From: Mycolicibacterium phlei | Lineage (GTDB): Bacteria > Actinomycetota > Actinomycetes > Mycobacteriales > Mycobacteriaceae | Reading direction: 5' to 3' | DNA length: 64,000 nucleotides | Assembly (NCBI RefSeq): GCF_001583415.1 | Contig: NZ_CP014475.1 | Location: 3,658,001 to 3,722,000 of the forward strand | Part shown: in pieces, positions 1-7,577 of the stretch | How the letters are laid out: each line of letters begins with the position of its first letter | How positions within the stretch are numbered: position 1 is the first letter of the stretch | The notes under the pieces: generated by a model | The model's input: the letters and a program-made list of their open reading frames with translations, nothing else | Databases searched by the model: none | Told to the model about the DNA's origin: nothing | Made by a program: the position numbers and the translations under genes

Positions 1-275
1 TGACGGTGACCCTGCCGCTTGTGGTAGCCGGTCTTGTTCTTGAACTTGTGGATACGGATCTTGGGACCCTTGGTGTGCTCGAGCACCTCACCGGTGACCG
101 AAACCTTCTCCAGGTCCTTGGCCGCGGTGGTGACCTTCGCGCCGTCGACGACGAGAGCCACCGGCAGCTCGACCTTGGCGCCGGGCTCCGCGTCAAGCTT
201 CTCGACCTTGACCACGTCACCTGCGGCGACCTTGTACTGCTTACCGCCGGTCTTGACGATTGCGTAAGTCGCCAT
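1..275 (-). CDS. rplU: 50S ribosomal protein L21 (C-terminus outside window)
   Basis: Structural protein of the large ribosomal subunit that binds 23S rRNA. The reading frame from ATG at 275 gives MATYAIVKTGGKQYKV, the standard L21 N-terminus, and continues with the basic GPKIRIHKFKNK and YHKRQGHR segments before the window ends. About 91 residues are present of the roughly 103 usual for actinobacterial L21, so only the last dozen are missing. A TAGGAG ribosome-binding site lies about 10 nt upstream of the ATG. rpmA (L27) is expected next, beyond the window edge, as in other mycobacteria. A good sigma-A type promoter lies at 389-418. Confidence 0.97.
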   Translation of the reverse strand, partial: MATYAIVKTGGKQYKVAAGDVVKVEKLDAEPGAKVELPVALVVDGAKVTTAAKDLEKVSVTGEVLEHTKGPKIRIHKFKNKTGYHKRQGHR

Positions 276-383
276 CGTGCTGTTACTCCTACGTCGTTCA
301 CTGGGCGCGCGCGGTTGCTGCTGCGCTTTGTCTGGGTTTCCCGACTGTCGCCGGTTCGCGTGTTCCAAAGCCTGGCGACAACT

Positions 384-401
384 GCTCAAGGCTACTTGAG
401 C
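384..401. repeat. Perfect 7-bp inverted repeat over the rplU -10 box
   Basis: The arms are GCTCAAG (384-390) and CTTGAGC (395-401) with a 4-nt spacer. The repeat lies in the 184-nt space between the rne stop and the rplU start, both transcribed leftward. It could be an operator for rplU-rpmA or a short hairpin ending rne transcripts. No U-tract follows, so I slightly favour the operator reading. Confidence 0.4.
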
Positions 402-418
402 GGCCACGCGAGGGTCAA
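389..418 (-). promoter_or_regulatory. Predicted sigma-A promoter for rplU
   Basis: On the minus strand there is TTGACC (418-413), an 18-nt spacer and TAGCCT (394-389), a good -35/-10 pair that would start transcription about 105 nt upstream of the rplU ATG. A perfect inverted repeat, GCTCAAG-N4-CTTGAGC at 384-401, covers the -10 box. Confidence 0.5.
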
Positions 419-459
419 ATCACCGCAGGTAGGCGGTCCTGATGAGGATAGCCAACCGG

Positions 460-3400
460 TCAGCTCCCCACGCTCGGGGGGCCTGCGGGCCGGGCTGCGG
501 CCCGGCGGCGGTGCCGTCCACCTGTGCTGACGGGCGGCGGCGCGGCGGGCTCCGGGGCCGTCACGGCTGCCGGCGACTCGTCGGGCTCGTCCTCGTCGTC
601 GGAGTCGGAGTCGTCCTCGTCGGACTCTTCGGAGTCGTCCACGTCGGAGTCGTCGTAGTCGTCATCCTCGTCCGAGTCGTCGTCGGAGTCCTCGTCGGAA
701 GCGCCGATCACCTCGATGTCGTCCTCGATGGCCTCGTCGTCGTCGGGATCGAGCTCGACGTCATCGTCATCATCGGAGTCGTCGGAGTCCTCGTCGGAGT
801 CCTCGTATTCGTCCTCGAGGTCGTCGATGTCCTCCTCGCCGGCCTCGATGACCGCCGTGCGCAGGTGCTCCGACTCGGCCACCGCCTCAGCCGCCGAGTC
901 CTGCGCCTGGCCGTCGGACTCCTCGGGCTTGGTGTCTGTCGCCTCGCCCGAGGTCTCGTCTTCGTCGTCGGAGTGACGTCCGGTGGCCGCGGCCATCGCC
1001 TTGAACATCGGGTGTTCACCGGCGGGGTGCGGCGGCACCTTCGCGACCTCGACGTCGTCGGCCTTGGATCCGCGCTTACCGCGCTTGCCGCGGCGACCAC
1101 CGCCGTCGGCCTTGCGGCCGGTCCCCGAGGTGGAGTCCACCGGGTCGCCGTGCAGCACGATGCCGCGGCCGTTGCAGTGCGTGCAGGTGGTGGAGAACGC
1201 CTCGACCAGGCCGGTGCCGAGCCGCTTGCGGGTCAGCTGGACCAGGCCCAGCGAGGTCACCTCCGACACCTGGTGGCGGGTCCGGTCGCGGGCCAGCGCC
1301 TCGGTGAGCCGGCGCAGCACCAGGTCGCGGTTGGACTCCAGCACCATGTCGATGAAGTCGATGACCACGATGCCGCCGATGTCGCGCAGCCGCAGCTGGC
1401 GCACGATCTCCTCGGCCGCCTCGAGGTTGTTGCGGGTGACGGTCTGCTCGAGGTTGCCGCCCGACCCGGTGAACTTGCCGGTGTTGACGTCGATGACCGT
1501 CATCGCCTCGGTGCGGTCGATGACCAGGGTGCCGCCCGAGGGCAGCCACACCTTGCGGTCCATCGCCTTGGCCAGCTGTTCGTCGATGCGGTGCACGGCG
1601 AACACGTCCGGGCCGTCCGGGGAGGCGGGCTCGTACTTGGTCAGCCGCGGCAGCAACTCGGGTGCTACCGAGCTGACGTACTCGTTGATCGTGTTCCAGG
1701 CGTGGTCGCCGGAGACGGTCAGCCCGGTGAAGTCCTCGTTGAACAGGTCGCGGATCACCTTGACCAGCACGTCGGGCTCCTCGTAGAGCGCGACGGCCTG
1801 GCCGGCCTTCTTGGCGGTGATCTCGGCGGCCTTGGCCTCGATCTCGGCCCACCGCTTGGCGAGCCGCTCGACGTCGGTGCGGATGTCCTCTTCCTTGACG
1901 CCCTCCGACGCGGTGCGGATGATCACGCCGGCGTCCGGCGGGACCACCTCGCGCAGGATCTCCTTGAGCCGCTGACGCTCGGTGTCGGGCAGCTTGCGGC
2001 TGATGCCGGTGGACGACGCGCCGGGCACATAGACCAGGTAGCGGCCGGCCAGCGACACCTGGGTGGTCAGGCGGGCGCCCTTGTGGCCCACCGGATCCTT
2101 GCTGACCTGCACGACGACGTAGTCGCCGGGCTTGAGCGCCTGCTCGATCTTGCGGTTGGCGCCGCCGAGGCCGGCGGCCTCCCAGTTCACCTCGCCGGCG
2201 TAGAGCACGCCGTTGCGGCCGCGGCCGATGTCGACGAACGCCGCCTCCATGGAGGGCAGCACGTTCTGCACGATGCCGAGGTAGATGTTGCCGACCAGCG
2301 ACGCCGACGCCGCCGAGGTCACGAAGTGTTCGACGACGACGCCGTCCTCGAGCACCGCGATCTGGGTGTAGCGGGCGCCCTCGTGCGGCGGTTCGGTGCG
2401 GACCTTGTCGCGCACCACCATCATCCGTTCCACCGATTCGCGGCGGGCCAGGAACTCGGCCTCGCTCAGGATCGGCGGGCGGCGACGACCGGCGTCGCGG
2501 CCGTCGCGGCGGCGCTGACGCTTGGCCTCCAGGCGGGTCGACCCGTTGATGCCCTGGATCTCGTCGCTCTTGTCGGCCTTGGCCGCCTTGCGCGGCTCCC
2601 GCTCGTGCACGACGGTGTTCGGCGGGTCGTCGGGGGCCAGGCCGGTGTCGGTGTCGTCGGTGCTGCCGGCCTTGCGGCGGCGACGGCGGCGGCGCCGCCG
2701 GGTGGTGCCCTCGGTGCCGGTGCTCTCGTCGTCGCCGGAGTCGTCGTCGGACTCGTCGGAGTCCTCGCCGCCGTCCTGCTCGGTGGCGGCCGGCTGGGTC
2801 TCGTCACCCTCGGGGCTGTCGGTGTCCTCGCCGTTCTGCTCGCCGCGCCCGCGGCCCCGGCCGCGACGGCCCCGGCGGCGGCGCCGGGACGGCCGTTCGA
2901 CCTGGTCCTCGTCGCTGTCCTGGGTCTCGTCGTCCTCGGCCGGCTCGAAGTCGTCGTCCTCGGGGTCGTCGTCCCACTCGAACGAGGTGACGGGCTTCGG
3001 CGCGACGAACAGCGGCAGGTAGTCGGGGTGGGAGCTCTCCTGCTGCTGGGCCGGGGTCTCCAGGATCAGCCGGGACTCGGGCTCCTCATCGCCGGAGCCA
3101 TCGCCGGAGTCCGCGGGGGTCTCCTCGGCGGACGGCTCGGCGGGGGTCTCCTCCGCGGGAGCCTCCTCGGCGGGGGTCTCGGTCACCTCGACGGGGACCG
3201 AGACCTCGACGACGGCAGCCTCCTCGACGACGGCAGCCTCGACCACGACGGCCGGTTCCTCGGCCGGGGGCTCAGCCGGTGTCTCGACGGCCGGGGTCTC
3301 AGCCGGTGTCGCGGCGAGCACCTCGCGGACCCGCTGCGCCTCGTCGTCGCCGACGGTCGAGTGCGCGCTGCGGGGCCTGCCGTCCAGCTGCGCGAGCGCG

Positions 3401-3528
3401 TCGAGCACCCGCCTGCTGGTGGTCCCGAGCACCCGAGCCAGCGAATGAACTCTCAGCCTCTCCGGCTGGACGTCCTCCGCGGGTCGTGTGTCTTGTGAAA
3501 GGTCTTCGGTGGGGGCATCTTCGGCCAC
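460..3528 (-). CDS. rne: Ribonuclease E (RNase E/G family)
   Basis: Essential endoribonuclease of mRNA decay and rRNA processing. The 1022-residue protein has an acidic, Pro/Glu-rich N-terminal region (about 1-340), an S1 RNA-binding domain (about 405-490) and the catalytic DNase I-like domain. The magnesium-binding acidic residues are seen in DVNTGKF (Asp680) and DFIDM (Asp724, Asp727). The zinc-link CTHCNGRG (Cys782, Cys785) holds the tetramer together. The C-terminal 200 residues are again low-complexity and acidic, ending in a basic tail. This layout, with the catalytic core in the middle and disordered regions on both sides, is typical of mycobacterial RNase E and unlike E. coli. The GTG start at 3528 is preceded by AAAGGAG with a 5-nt spacer. 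Confidence 0.97.
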   Translation of the reverse strand: MAEDAPTEDLSQDTRPAEDVQPERLRVHSLARVLGTTSRRVLDALAQLDGRPRSAHSTVGDDEAQRVREVLAATPAETPAVETPAEPPAEEPAVVVEAAVVEEAAVVEVSVPVEVTETPAEEAPAEETPAEPSAEETPADSGDGSGDEEPESRLILETPAQQQESSHPDYLPLFVAPKPVTSFEWDDDPEDDDFEPAEDDETQDSDEDQVERPSRRRRRGRRGRGRGRGEQNGEDTDSPEGDETQPAATEQDGGEDSDESDDDSGDDESTGTEGTTRRRRRRRRRKAGSTDDTDTGLAPDDPPNTVVHEREPRKAAKADKSDEIQGINGSTRLEAKRQRRRDGRDAGRRRPPILSEAEFLARRESVERMMVVRDKVRTEPPHEGARYTQIAVLEDGVVVEHFVTSAASASLVGNIYLGIVQNVLPSMEAAFVDIGRGRNGVLYAGEVNWEAAGLGGANRKIEQALKPGDYVVVQVSKDPVGHKGARLTTQVSLAGRYLVYVPGASSTGISRKLPDTERQRLKEILREVVPPDAGVIIRTASEGVKEEDIRTDVERLAKRWAEIEAKAAEITAKKAGQAVALYEEPDVLVKVIRDLFNEDFTGLTVSGDHAWNTINEYVSSVAPELLPRLTKYEPASPDGPDVFAVHRIDEQLAKAMDRKVWLPSGGTLVIDRTEAMTVIDVNTGKFTGSGGNLEQTVTRNNLEAAEEIVRQLRLRDIGGIVVIDFIDMVLESNRDLVLRRLTEALARDRTRHQVSEVTSLGLVQLTRKRLGTGLVEAFSTTCTHCNGRGIVLHGDPVDSTSGTGRKADGGGRRGKRGKRGSKADDVEVAKVPPHPAGEHPMFKAMAAATGRHSDDEDETSGEATDTKPEESDGQAQDSAAEAVAESEHLRTAVIEAGEEDIDDLEDEYEDSDEDSDDSDDDDDVELDPDDDEAIEDDIEVIGASDEDSDDDSDEDDDYDDSDVDDSEESDEDDSDSDDEDEPDESPAAVTAPEPAAPPPVSTGGRHRRRAAARPAGPPSVGS

Positions 3529-3860
3529 GTAGTCTCCTTTAGCCCCCGGGCGCGTCGTGCGACGCGGCCACGCGAGGGCTTCCGCTATGGGCCCGGGAAA
3601 CCTCGCCCGAGCTTGTTGTGGTCTCGCCCCGGGCAGCCCACTGGTGAACCAACCCGGTGCCGGTCTGAATGATGGCTGGACGGTCGGCGCCGCATGCGCA
3701 CGCGAGGAGCGGAACTGTCTCCGCGCGAGGCGATGGTCGCGCTCGTCTAAGTCTTCATTCGGGTTTCCGGCCCCGGTTGATGGCCGGTCACCCGAGCCAA
3801 GTATCCCACATCACGTCGCCCACCCTGACCAGGCTGGCCAAGCCGGGCGCCGTCAGCGCC
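3529..3860 (-). other. 332-nt gap: probable long rne 5' leader
   Basis: No convincing gene here; the small frames have no family features. On the minus strand the gap holds the rne ribosome-binding site, a perfect hairpin CGCGTCG-TG-CGACGCG (3551-3566) about 17 nt upstream of that site, and a GATACT -10-like box (3805-3800). If that box is used, rne has a leader of about 265 nt. Long rne leaders are known in mycobacteria and are linked to autoregulation. The side next to ndk also holds a GGCGC/GCGCC hairpin directly after the ndk stop. Confidence 0.45.
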
Positions 3861-4271
3861 TTACTTGCCCGGGAACCAGAGGGCGATCTCGCGGGCGGCC
3901 GACTCCGGCGAGTCGGAGCCGTGCACCAGGTTGAACTGGGTCTCCAGGCCGAAGTCGCCGCGGATGGTGCCCGGGGCGGCCTTCTCGACCGGGTCGGTGC
4001 CGCCGGCCAGCTGACGGAAGGCCGCGATCGCGCGCGGGCCCTCCAGAATCGCGGCGACCACCGGGCCGGAGGTGATGAACTCCAGCAGCGAGTCGAAGAA
4101 CGGCTTGCCCTCGTGCTCGGCGTAGTGGGCGCGCGCCAGCGCGTCGTCGACGTTCTTCAGCTCGAGAGCGGCGATTTTGAGCCCTTTGCGTTCGATGCGG
4201 GCGAGGATCTCCCCCACCAACTGTCGCTGCACACCGTCCGGCTTGATCAGGGCAAGAGTCCGCTCAGTCAC
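3861..4271 (-). CDS. ndk: Nucleoside diphosphate kinase
   Basis: Transfers the terminal phosphate from NTPs to NDPs through a phosphohistidine and so balances nucleotide pools. The 136-residue length matches the family. The start is TERTLALIKPDG, the active-site histidine is His117 in NLVHGSDS, and the C-terminus REIALWFPGK is typical of mycobacterial Ndk. The frame is open further upstream, but the N-terminal alignment and family length fix the start at GTG 4271. It lies 46 nt downstream of the tetR gene on the same strand and upstream of rne. Confidence 0.97.
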   Translation of the reverse strand: MTERTLALIKPDGVQRQLVGEILARIERKGLKIAALELKNVDDALARAHYAEHEGKPFFDSLLEFITSGPVVAAILEGPRAIAAFRQLAGGTDPVEKAAPGTIRGDFGLETQFNLVHGSDSPESAAREIALWFPGK

Positions 4272-4317
4272 GGCGGTCAGGTTACCCGGCCCGCCCGAGC
4301 GCGCCTCAACCCCCTGG

Positions 4318-4938
4318 TCAGCGGCCCTGGTCGGACCGCTGCTGCGCCAGGATCGCCCCGCCCAGCCAGCGGTGCAGGAAGGCGCGCAGCTGCTCACGCG
4401 AGCGGGTCTGCGGGTTCGGCGCGACGAAGAACGACAGCATGGTGCGCAGGGTGAACTCGACCAGGTCGGACAGCGCCGCGTCGTCGTAGCCGTAGGCCAC
4501 CCAGTCCACGTCGAACCGGTCGATCATCCGCCTGCCGATCGCGCGCGCCTCGTCGGAGGCCAGCGCACCGGAGTGGCTGCTCACGTACGGCTCGGTCAGC
4601 AGGATGCCCAGGTGCGGGGTGCGCGCCACCTCGTCCAGCGAGTACAGCACCCCCTCGGTCATGGCCTCGGCCGGATCGGTGATGCCGCGCACCGCCTGCT
4701 CGAGGCGGTCCAGGAAGTCGTCGGTGGAGGCGATCGCCGCGGCCCGCATGAGCGCGTCGGCGGTCGGAAAGTAGCGGTACACGGTCTGGCGGATCACGCC
4801 GAGCGTGGCCGCCACGTCGGAGATGCTGATCGCGGTGCCGGTCCGGGACAGCAGCTCGACGGCGGTGTCGACGATCCGGCGCCGGGCCTCGTCGTCGTCG
4901 GCCGGCGGCTGCCCGTTCCACCCGCGCCTACGGGCCAC
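4318..4938 (-). CDS. TetR-family transcriptional regulator
   Basis: A 206-residue DNA-binding repressor. The N-terminal domain has the TetR helix-turn-helix in ISISDVAATLGV-RQTVYRYFP (about residues 38-58). The C-terminal ligand-binding domain is not recognised beyond the family. It is transcribed divergently from the hydrolase/membrane-protein operon starting at 5099, and the 160-bp space between them holds a clean inverted repeat (5045-5078). This is the usual layout for a TetR protein controlling its neighbour and itself. The gene is absent at this place in the M. tuberculosis gene order as I recall it. Ligand unknown; a lipid or hydrophobic compound is possible given the neighbours. Confidence 0.9.
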   Translation of the reverse strand: MARRRGWNGQPPADDDEARRRIVDTAVELLSRTGTAISISDVAATLGVIRQTVYRYFPTADALMRAAAIASTDDFLDRLEQAVRGITDPAEAMTEGVLYSLDEVARTPHLGILLTEPYVSSHSGALASDEARAIGRRMIDRFDVDWVAYGYDDAALSDLVEFTLRTMLSFFVAPNPQTRSREQLRAFLHRWLGGAILAQQRSDQGR

Positions 4939-5044
4939 TGCTCACCCCTCTGTGTCACCCACGGTGTTCACCCACATCCGCTCGTGCCGGACACCGTACG
5001 TGAGTGTGCGCTCGCGGGCAGAGGCTTGACGCGGCGCACGTCAC

Positions 5045-5078
5045 CATACAAACATACATTCATCGTCCGCTTTGTATG
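5045..5078. promoter_or_regulatory. Inverted repeat, candidate TetR operator, overlapping a -10 box
   Basis: CATACAAA (5045-5052) and TTTGTATG (5071-5078) form perfect 8-bp arms around an 18-nt spacer. A near-consensus -10 hexamer, TATGAT (5075-5080), overlaps the right arm and would start transcription about 12 nt before the ATG at 5099. Repressor binding here would block the hydrolase operon. The intervening sequence also contains a further ACATACATT half-site-like stretch. Confidence 0.6.
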
Positions 5079-5098
5079 ATTACCGAGGTGTCACTGCC

Positions 5099-6037
5099 AT
5101 GACCGACCTGATCGTCCGCAAACTGCGCTTCGCGTTCGCGGAGTCCCCGGTCCCCTTCTGCTGGAACGAGGCCAATCCCGCGTTCTCCGCGATGGCCAAC
5201 GCCGTGTCGATCCTCGCCGTGGGCTTCGAGAAGATGATCGGCGCGATGATCAGCGAAGCCATGCCGCAGATCACCGATCCCGCCGTCGCGGAGGAGGCCG
5301 ACGCCTTCACCCGGCAGGAGGGCCAGCACTCGATGGTCCACCGCCAGCACGTCAAGGCGCTGATCCGGCAGTACCCGGGCCTCAAGGAGACCCTGGACGC
5401 GGTCGTCGCCTCGTTCGACGAGATGACCGCCAACACGCCGCTGAAGTACCGGCTGGCCTACACCGCCGACCTCGAGGCGACCTTCACCCCGGCGTTCAAG
5501 CTGATGCTCGACCACGACGCCACCCTGTTCGCACCGGGCGACGACCGGGTGGCCTCGATGTTCCTGTGGCACTTCGTCGAGGAGGTCGAGCACCGCAGCT
5601 CGGCGCTGATCATCTACGACTCGGTGGTCGGCGATCCGTGGTACCGGATGCGGATGGCCCCGTCGATCTTCAAGCACGTGATGCGGATGATCCTGGTGGC
5701 CTCCGAGGGCTTCAACAAGCATGTGCCACTGGAGGACCGTAAGGTCGACGCGCTGTCGACGTTCCGCATCCGGCGGCGCAAAAAGGCGTTGATGCAACGC
5801 ATTCCGTTCCTGAACGTCCCGTACGACGGCCCGTTCGCCAACGCGTTCGCCGGGCTGCCGCTGCGCGACCAGTACGCCGCACTCAAGGGTGTGGTGCGCA
5901 GCCAGATCCCCGGCCACGACCCGAAACACGAACCGCTGCCCGCCCTGGCGCAGGTGTGGTTCGACCGCTACGACGCGGGTTACGACGTCACCCGCTGGTA
6001 TACCGCCGACACCACGAGGGACACCGCCCATGTCTGA
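5099..6037 (+). CDS. Metal-dependent hydrolase, PF10118 type
   Basis: A 312-residue protein of the predicted metal-dependent hydrolase family (DUF/PF10118), which belongs to the ferritin-like diiron fold. Candidate metal ligands are seen in QEGQHSMVHRQH (about residues 76-87) and FVEEVEHRSSA (about 160-170). Substrate unknown. An upstream TTG at 5072 is in frame, but it lies inside the operator/-10 region, so ATG 5099 is preferred. Its stop overlaps the start of the next gene by 8 nt, so the two are surely co-transcribed. Confidence 0.8.
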   Translation: MTDLIVRKLRFAFAESPVPFCWNEANPAFSAMANAVSILAVGFEKMIGAMISEAMPQITDPAVAEEADAFTRQEGQHSMVHRQHVKALIRQYPGLKETLDAVVASFDEMTANTPLKYRLAYTADLEATFTPAFKLMLDHDATLFAPGDDRVASMFLWHFVEEVEHRSSALIIYDSVVGDPWYRMRMAPSIFKHVMRMILVASEGFNKHVPLEDRKVDALSTFRIRRRKKALMQRIPFLNVPYDGPFANAFAGLPLRDQYAALKGVVRSQIPGHDPKHEPLPALAQVWFDRYDAGYDVTRWYTADTTRDTAHV

Positions 6038-7190
6038 GCCCATGTCTGATCTGTGCGCCCCCACCTTCGCCGATCTCGCCGCGCGGATGGGCTTCTCGTG
6101 CGACGACATCGGCGGGCTGATCTCGCTGCGCAACCCGTTCGGGCTGGAGAACTGGACCCTGCTGGTGCTGGAGGTGCTGGTCGTCACCGGCGCCGTGCTC
6201 GCCATGGTGTACGCGATCAACCGCTATCGGCGCCAGGGTGATCCGACCAACCTGGTGCTGTGGTTCGGCGCGATCGCCTACCTGCTGATCATCGAGCCGC
6301 CGCTGTACTTCCCGCACACGTTCGGCATCGACGAACACGTCGACACGATGTTCGCCCACAACCTGTTCACGGTGGAGTTCCTGTGGGGCCGGCTGCCGCT
6401 GTACATCGTGGCGATCTACCCGATGATGGCGACGGTGTCGTTCGAAATCGTGCGCAGGCTCGGCGTTTTCGCGCGCTACGGCTCGTTCGGCGGGGCACTG
6501 GCGGTCGGCTTCGTGCACCACGCCTTCTACGAGATCTTCGATCACCTCGGCCCGCAGCTGCGCTGGTGGGAGTGGACGCTGGAGCATCCGCTGAACCAGC
6601 CGTTCTTCGCCTCGGTGCCGCTGCCCAGCGTGGTGGTGTTCGCGGCGCTGTGGCCGACATCGCTGGCGTTCTGCGTGCAGTTCTTCGTGGGCCGCCACAT
6701 CGACGCCGGCCGCACGTTGGGCGGCGGGCAGATCGTGCTGCGCACCGTGGTGGTGGGGCTGCTGGCCGCGGTGGGCACGTTCATCCTGCCGCTGCCGGCC
6801 ACCGTCTCCGGCGGTGTCACGGGCAGCACCACGGTCGGCGGTGTGGTCTACGCGCTGGAGCTGGTGGCGCTCAGCGTCGTCGCGGTGGCGGTGATGGTGG
6901 CGCAGTGGCGCCGGCTGCGCGCGGCGCAGCGCCCGCCGCTGGGGCCGTCCGGGCTGATCCTGGGCTACGCCGCGGTGTACCTGGTGGTGATGACGCTGCT
7001 GTGGCTGGCGGCGCTGCCCGCCTGGCTGGGCGCGGTCGACGGGGTCACCGCCGACGGTGATCCGATCGGCAGCCTCTGGTACACGGCGCTGTGCCTGCTG
7101 GTCGCGGGGTTGTCGCTGGCGGCCGCCCGCTCGGTGGACGCGCGCCAGACCGCCGGCGAGGCCGCCGAGCCCGCGGCCAGCTCGGCGTAG
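6030..7190 (+). CDS. Polytopic membrane protein, unknown function
   Basis: I do not recognise the family. The 386-residue protein starts at ATG 6030, inside the end of the hydrolase gene (8-nt overlap). It has about 8-9 hydrophobic segments, beginning with LLVLEVLVVTGAVLAMVYAI (about residues 43-62). Charged and aromatic loops include a His-rich stretch near AVGFVHHAFYEIFDHLGPQ. The tail is Ala-rich and probably cytoplasmic. Translational coupling with the diiron hydrolase and shared TetR control suggest the two act together, perhaps on a lipid-like substrate at the membrane. That is inference only. Confidence 0.75.
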   Translation: MSEPMSDLCAPTFADLAARMGFSCDDIGGLISLRNPFGLENWTLLVLEVLVVTGAVLAMVYAINRYRRQGDPTNLVLWFGAIAYLLIIEPPLYFPHTFGIDEHVDTMFAHNLFTVEFLWGRLPLYIVAIYPMMATVSFEIVRRLGVFARYGSFGGALAVGFVHHAFYEIFDHLGPQLRWWEWTLEHPLNQPFFASVPLPSVVVFAALWPTSLAFCVQFFVGRHIDAGRTLGGGQIVLRTVVVGLLAAVGTFILPLPATVSGGVTGSTTVGGVVYALELVALSVVAVAVMVAQWRRLRAAQRPPLGPSGLILGYAAVYLVVMTLLWLAALPAWLGAVDGVTADGDPIGSLWYTALCLLVAGLSLAAARSVDARQTAGEAAEPAASSA

Positions 7191-7193
7191 CGG

Positions 7194-7577
7194 TCAGTCG
7201 CGGGGCTGCTGCTGTCCGGGCAGCAGCCCGCGCTTCTGGCGGCGCAGCACCTCGGCGCGCAGGTACACGATGAACAGCCACACCACCAGGAAGATCACGC
7301 CGACGGCGCCGATCGACCAGTGCACGGCGAACCCGGCGATGACCACCAGCTGCAGCCCGACGTTGGCCCAGATCGCCCACGGCCTGCCCTGCATACCGGC
7401 CAGCAGGATCATCACCAGCGTCAGCCCGATCAGGTAGCCGCCGCTGGTCAGGGTCAGCCCGGTGCCGATCTTGGCGACCACCGGCAGCGCCAGCAGCACC
7501 ACGATCGCCTCCAGGATCAGGGTGCCGGCCATCACGCCGCGGAAGCTCTTCCAGGGGTCGGACGGGGCGGTGGTCAT
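7194..7577 (-). CDS. DUF4233 membrane protein
   Basis: A 127-residue protein with four hydrophobic segments (about 14-36, 43-62, 66-85, 88-108) and a basic C-terminal tail (LRRQKRGLLPGQ), the DUF4233 pattern. Its ATG overlaps the folC stop as ATGA, so it is the third gene of a valS-folC-DUF4233 unit. It corresponds to Rv2446c in gene order. The function of the family is unknown. It ends 3 nt from the stop of the convergent membrane-protein gene. Confidence 0.88.
   Translation of the reverse strand: MTTAPSDPWKSFRGVMAGTLILEAIVVLLALPVVAKIGTGLTLTSGGYLIGLTLVMILLAGMQGRPWAIWANVGLQLVVIAGFAVHWSIGAVGVIFLVVWLFIVYLRAEVLRRQKRGLLPGQQQPRD

Noticed and set aside
442..3498. 1018-residue open frame opposite rne
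   Set aside because: It is the mirror of rne in a GC-rich, codon-biased gene. The protein is Val/Leu/Gly/Arg low-complexity with no domain, while the rne frame has S1, catalytic and zinc motifs.
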